Assembly (NCBI RefSeq): GCF_014656295.1
Contig: NZ_BNCD01000002.1
Span: 248,001-312,000, forward strand
Origin: Streptomyces sulfonofaciens
Lineage (GTDB): Bacteria > Actinomycetota > Actinomycetes > Streptomycetales > Streptomycetaceae
DNA: 64,000 nucleotides
Reading direction: 5' to 3'
Numbering within the stretch: position 1 is the first letter of the stretch; every line of letters starts with the position of its first letter. The translations under genes and the position numbers were made by a program. Positions 61,152 to 64,000 of this stretch are shown here, in pieces. The notes under the pieces were generated by a model, which was not told the DNA's origin, ran no database searches, and saw nothing but the letters and a program-made list of their open reading frames with translations.

Positions 61152-61617
61152 GGTTCACTCGCTTCCGTCGAGACGGTTCGGCTCCCGCGTGGTGTTCGGG
61201 GGCCCCGGCTCGGAGTGGCGCTGGGAGCAGGGGGAAGGGGAAGCGTGCCCACGCGGCCAGGCTGGCAGCCTAATGGCCCCCCTGGGAGAGGGAACCGCTC
61301 GAACGGGAGTGGCCGAAGTCCGGCCGCACGGCCTTTCCAGGGGCCTGCACGCCCCTCCCACACGCACATCGCTTCACCCGCGCGTGGGCGTGTCCCGGGC
61401 AGGTTGACGCACGGGCGGCGGAAGGGTGGGACGCCTGGGTGACATCAAGCCAACGCCCCCATCCTTTCCGTAGAAGTATCCGTGAAACATTTATGCAACA
61501 GGAAAAACATGCGTTGTAGCGTCTGATCGCCGGATGATTTACCGAGGCCGACTTGTGGGGAGTGGCCCTGGCTGCATACGGTGGTGTGACGAGAGGTTCT
61601 CCTGTGGAGGAGGGGTC
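61152..61617. promoter_or_regulatory. 466-bp divergent upstream region with an AT-rich patch
   Basis: The region separates the GDPD and DUF6421-like genes. Bases 61465-61545 are AT-rich for this genome (GTGAAACATTTATGCAACAG, then GTTGTAGCG) and hold the best promoter candidates for the gene at 61618, including TGCAAC...GTTGTA dyad elements. I see no ORF worth calling. Confidence 0.4.
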
Positions 61618-63027
61618 ATGACGGAAATGCTGGCGCGGGCTCGCGAGGCAGAGGGGATTCCTTCGGCAATGCGGGTGGTCGAGCATCCCGCCTGGCCGCT
61701 GTTGAAGAAGGCCGTGGAGGACATCAGGCCCTGGCAGTCCGCCGACGGCTCCATCGACTTCGACGCCGAGGGCGCGCCCACGCCGGCCGCCGCCCGGGAA
61801 GCCGTCCGGCGCGTCATCTCGGCCATCGAGCGCCTGGCGCCCCTCCTGCCGCACGACGCCGCCTACCACGAGGCCCTCGTCACCGATCTGCGCCGGTGGG
61901 CCGACGGCGGTTTCCAGGTTCCGGACTTCCTCGATGCGCTGCTCGCCTTCCAGCCCGCGGCGCGGCGCGAGGACGGGCTGCAGCACCTCGTCGTCTTCCC
62001 CATGTACACGCAGAACGGCAATCCCGACCGGAACCTCGAAGCGGTCGTGGTGCGCATGGTGTGGCCCGACTGGCTCGCCGAGCTGGAGCGGACGCGCTAC
62101 GACAACCCCGCTTTCTGCGGCATCACCTTCGAGGACTTCACCGCCGGCTACGACACCAACTCCGCCGTGCTCTTCCCGGAGACCATCGCGGTGCGCGAGG
62201 CGCCGGAGCGGTTCGGCTGGGGCGGCATCTTCTGCGACCGCGAGGCGGCCCGCTTCCGCACCGTGGTCGAGGCGGCCGTGGACGTCCTCGGGGTGCGGCT
62301 GCCGGACGACATCCGCGAGATGATCGGCGATCAGGACCGCTGCCAGCAGGCCTTCGTGCTGTGGGACATGATCCACGACCGCACCCACAGCCACGGCGAC
62401 CTGCCCTTCGACCCCTTCATGATCAAGCAGCGCCAGCCGTTCTGGATGTACGGCCTGGAGGAGCTGCGCTGCGATCTGACCGCCTTCCGGGAGGCCACAG
62501 CGCTGGAGGCCGACGGCGTCCCCCAGGGCCGCGACGTGCAGTACGCGGTCCTCTTCGACAGGATGTTCCGCTTCCCCGTCACCGGCCAGCGGGTCCGCAA
62601 CTACGACGGGCTCGGCGGCCAGTTGCTCTTCGCCTACCTGCACCAGCACGACGTGGTGCGCTGGACCGACAACACCCTCAGGATCGACTGGGAGCGGGCC
62701 CCGGAGGTCACCAAGGAGCTGTGCGCCGAGATCGAGCGGCTCTACCGGGACGGCATCGACCGCCCCAAGCTGGTCCACTGGTTCGCCGGCTACGAGCTGG
62801 TGTCCCGCTACCTGGCCCCGCACCCGGGCTCGCGCTGGGCCAGGGGCCCCGAGGCGCTCGACCTGAGCCAGCCGCCGAGGAAGCTCGTCGACGACGTGCT
62901 CGCGGACGAGTTTCCCCTGAGCATGTTCTACGAGGCGCTTGCCAAGAAGCTCAGGAAGGTGATCGCCTCGACCAGGGGAATCACGGCGGCGGACGCGGCA
63001 GGGCCCGTGCGGGGCAGGGCCGCGTGA
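61618..63027 (+). CDS. DUF6421-like conserved actinobacterial protein
   Basis: This 469-residue soluble protein is conserved in Streptomyces by my recollection (DUF6421). The N-terminal part (VVEHPAWPLLKKAVEDIRPW, GFQVPDFLDALLAFQP) is followed by a long domain with QHLVVFPMYTQNGNPDRNLE, FGWGGIFCDREAARFRTVVE and a histidine-rich segment VLWDMIHDRTHSHGDLPFD, then YAVLFDRMFRFPVTGQRVRN. The HxxxHxH spacing is metal-ligand-like. GTGGAGGAGGGG precedes the ATG at 61618. It leads an operon with an SDR and a threonine aldolase-like gene, so a small-molecule catabolic or detoxifying role is inferred. No function can be assigned. Confidence 0.7.
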   Translation: MTEMLARAREAEGIPSAMRVVEHPAWPLLKKAVEDIRPWQSADGSIDFDAEGAPTPAAAREAVRRVISAIERLAPLLPHDAAYHEALVTDLRRWADGGFQVPDFLDALLAFQPAARREDGLQHLVVFPMYTQNGNPDRNLEAVVVRMVWPDWLAELERTRYDNPAFCGITFEDFTAGYDTNSAVLFPETIAVREAPERFGWGGIFCDREAARFRTVVEAAVDVLGVRLPDDIREMIGDQDRCQQAFVLWDMIHDRTHSHGDLPFDPFMIKQRQPFWMYGLEELRCDLTAFREATALEADGVPQGRDVQYAVLFDRMFRFPVTGQRVRNYDGLGGQLLFAYLHQHDVVRWTDNTLRIDWERAPEVTKELCAEIERLYRDGIDRPKLVHWFAGYELVSRYLAPHPGSRWARGPEALDLSQPPRKLVDDVLADEFPLSMFYEALAKKLRKVIASTRGITAADAAGPVRGRAA

Positions 63028-63053
63028 GCCGCCAGGGGCCGGAGGTGAGGACG

Positions 63054-63803
63054 ATGGACGGCAACGGGCCACTCGACGGCGCGGTGATCGCGGTTGCGGG
63101 CGCGGCGGGACCCGCGGGACGGGCCGCGCTGCTCAGGCTCGCGGAGGCGGGCGCCGTCGTCGCGGGCGCCGACGCCGATCCCGAGCGCCTGGCGGAGGCG
63201 GTCGACGCCGCGGAGTCCGTGCGCGGCGGCGCCACCGTCACCGGTGACACGGTCGACCTGCTCGACCCCGCCGCCACCCGGAAGTGGGCGGAGCGGATCG
63301 AGAAGGACTTCGGGCACGTCGACGGTCTCGTCCACCTGGTCGGCGGCTGGCGCGGCAGCGCCACCTTCGCGGCCACCGACCTCGCGGACTGGGACCTTCT
63401 GGAGAAGCTGCTGGTCCGCACCGTCCAGCAGACCTCGCTGGCCTTCAACGGCCCGCTCCGCCGCAGCGACCGCGGTCGCTACGTCCTGGTCAGCGCGGCG
63501 GGCGCGAGCAGGCCGACCGCGGGCAACGCCGCGTACGCCGCGGCGAAGGCCGCGGCCGAGGCATGGACGCTGGCGCTCGCCGACGACTTCCGCAAGGCGG
63601 GGGGCGAGCAGGGTCCGCGGGCAGCGGCTGCCATCCTGGTGGTGAAGGCACTCGTGCACGACGCGATGCGGGCCGAGCGGCCGCAAGCCAAGTTCGCGGG
63701 CTTCACCGACGTCAAGGAGCTGGCAGACGCCATCGCCGGGATCTGGGAGAGGCCCGCCCCGGAAGTGAACGGACAACGCCTGTGGCTGACCGAGAAGCCG
63801 TGA
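63054..63803 (+). CDS. Short-chain dehydrogenase/reductase (SDR)
   Basis: This 249-residue NAD(P)-dependent oxidoreductase has the cofactor loop AVIAVAGAAGPAGRAALLRL, a catalytic Ser (VLVSAAGAS) and the YxxxK motif in NAAYAAAKAAAEAWTLAL. The middle reads DFGHVDGLVHLVGGW. The ATG at 63054 has the strong site GGAGGTGAGG. An in-frame GTG at 63024 would overlap the previous stop but lacks such a site. It lies 26 bp after the DUF6421-like gene and overlaps the next start by GTGA, so it is in the same operon. Confidence 0.9.
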   Translation: MDGNGPLDGAVIAVAGAAGPAGRAALLRLAEAGAVVAGADADPERLAEAVDAAESVRGGATVTGDTVDLLDPAATRKWAERIEKDFGHVDGLVHLVGGWRGSATFAATDLADWDLLEKLLVRTVQQTSLAFNGPLRRSDRGRYVLVSAAGASRPTAGNAAYAAAKAAAEAWTLALADDFRKAGGEQGPRAAAAILVVKALVHDAMRAERPQAKFAGFTDVKELADAIAGIWERPAPEVNGQRLWLTEKP

Positions 63804-64000
63804 ACCCTCCCAGGACCGATGCCCGGCGCAGGCACGATCCGGACATACGCGGATTCGCCAGCGACAACTACGCCGGCGCGCACCCGGAGGTGCTGGCCGC
63901 GCTCGCCGTCGCCAACGGCGGGCACCAGATCTCCTACGGCGAGGACGACTACACCACCCACCTCCAGCAGGTCGTCCGCAGCCACTTCGGCGCCACCGCC
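63800..64000 (+). CDS. Threonine aldolase / beta-eliminating lyase family protein, N-terminal part
   Basis: This PLP enzyme, cut by the right edge, begins at a GTG overlapping the SDR stop by GTGA. About 67 residues are visible, including DIRGFASDNYAGAHPEVLAA and NGGHQISYGEDDYTTHLQQV, the usual opening of low-specificity L-threonine aldolases, which split beta-hydroxy amino acids to glycine and an aldehyde. The PLP lysine lies beyond the window. Coupling to an SDR suggests the aldehyde or keto product is processed by the neighbour. Confidence 0.85.
   Translation, partial: MNPPRTDARRRHDPDIRGFASDNYAGAHPEVLAALAVANGGHQISYGEDDYTTHLQQVVRSHFGATA

Noticed and set aside
60252..61442. Plus-strand frame of 396 codons with Gly-rich N-terminus
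   Set aside because: It covers the complement of the glycerophosphodiesterase gene, whose catalytic HRG and ENT motifs are unmistakable.

Overview
The window is typical Streptomyces chromosomal DNA. GC content is very high with strong G/C third-position bias, many genes start with GTG, neighbouring genes overlap as ATGA or GTGA, and several exported proteins carry twin-arginine signal peptides. Family content (a ROK regulator beside xylAB, an APC permease with formamidase, a DUF3516 helicase, a roadblock/LC7 protein, DUF5134, a DUF6421-like protein) fits a Streptomyces core or near-core region. I see no rRNA, tRNA, CRISPR array, prophage, insertion sequence or biosynthetic cluster.

Layout. 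1-7.2 kb is an L-rhamnose locus: rhaI (cut by the left edge) diverges from a four-gene sugar ABC transporter operon (fused ATPase, two permeases, binding lipoprotein) followed by a LacI regulator. The divergent promoters share an operator-like motif. 7.4-11.2 kb is a coupled quinone oxidoreductase / acyl-CoA dehydrogenase pair operon behind a palindrome that overlaps its -10. 11.4-16.5 kb holds an exported phosphodiesterase-like protein ending in a 28-bp tandem repeat, a small membrane protein, an exported peptidoglycan amidase, and an APC permease coupled to an acetamidase/formamidase. 16.8-20.9 kb is the xylose module (ROK regulator, xylB, divergent xylA). Beyond it lies the fossil of an SNF2-helicase / SWIM-protein locus, then a fatty acid desaturase.

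23-31 kb contains conserved hypotheticals, a methyltransferase behind a decayed flavin/PPOX-like gene, a lone roadblock protein, a HTH-like DUF protein, an acyl-CoA thioesterase II, a DUF3516 helicase and a YdjM-type membrane protein. 31.9-40.3 kb carries two ABC exporter systems. One is a two-gene heterodimer with complementary degenerate ATP sites. The other is a homodimer controlled by a divergent MarR protein through a clear palindrome. This block also has an L,D-transpeptidase lipoprotein and an MltG-like lytic transglycosylase. 40.3-50.7 kb has an FAD monooxygenase, a YjbQ protein, a large secreted GH2 glycosidase with an operator-like palindrome, two HAD or lactonase genes, a degenerate CbiX-like protein, a BadF-type sugar kinase and ung.

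50.8-64 kb has a BNR-repeat protein, homocysteine S-methyltransferase, an Old Yellow Enzyme diverging from an ArsR regulator across twin 16-bp operators, a TetR regulator, HAD, M56 peptidase and DUF5134 genes, VOC and GNAT proteins, a glycerophosphodiesterase, and a tightly packed DUF6421-like / SDR / threonine aldolase operon cut by the right edge.

The most notable items are the 60-bp perfect palindrome (58867-58926), the asymmetric ABC pair (31937-35646), the twin ArsR operators (54420-54469), the helicase/SWIM fossil (about 20930-22090) and the DUF6421-like operon. I did not find a convincing wholly new defence or mobile system. All names come from reading translations and from memory of families; no database search was run.
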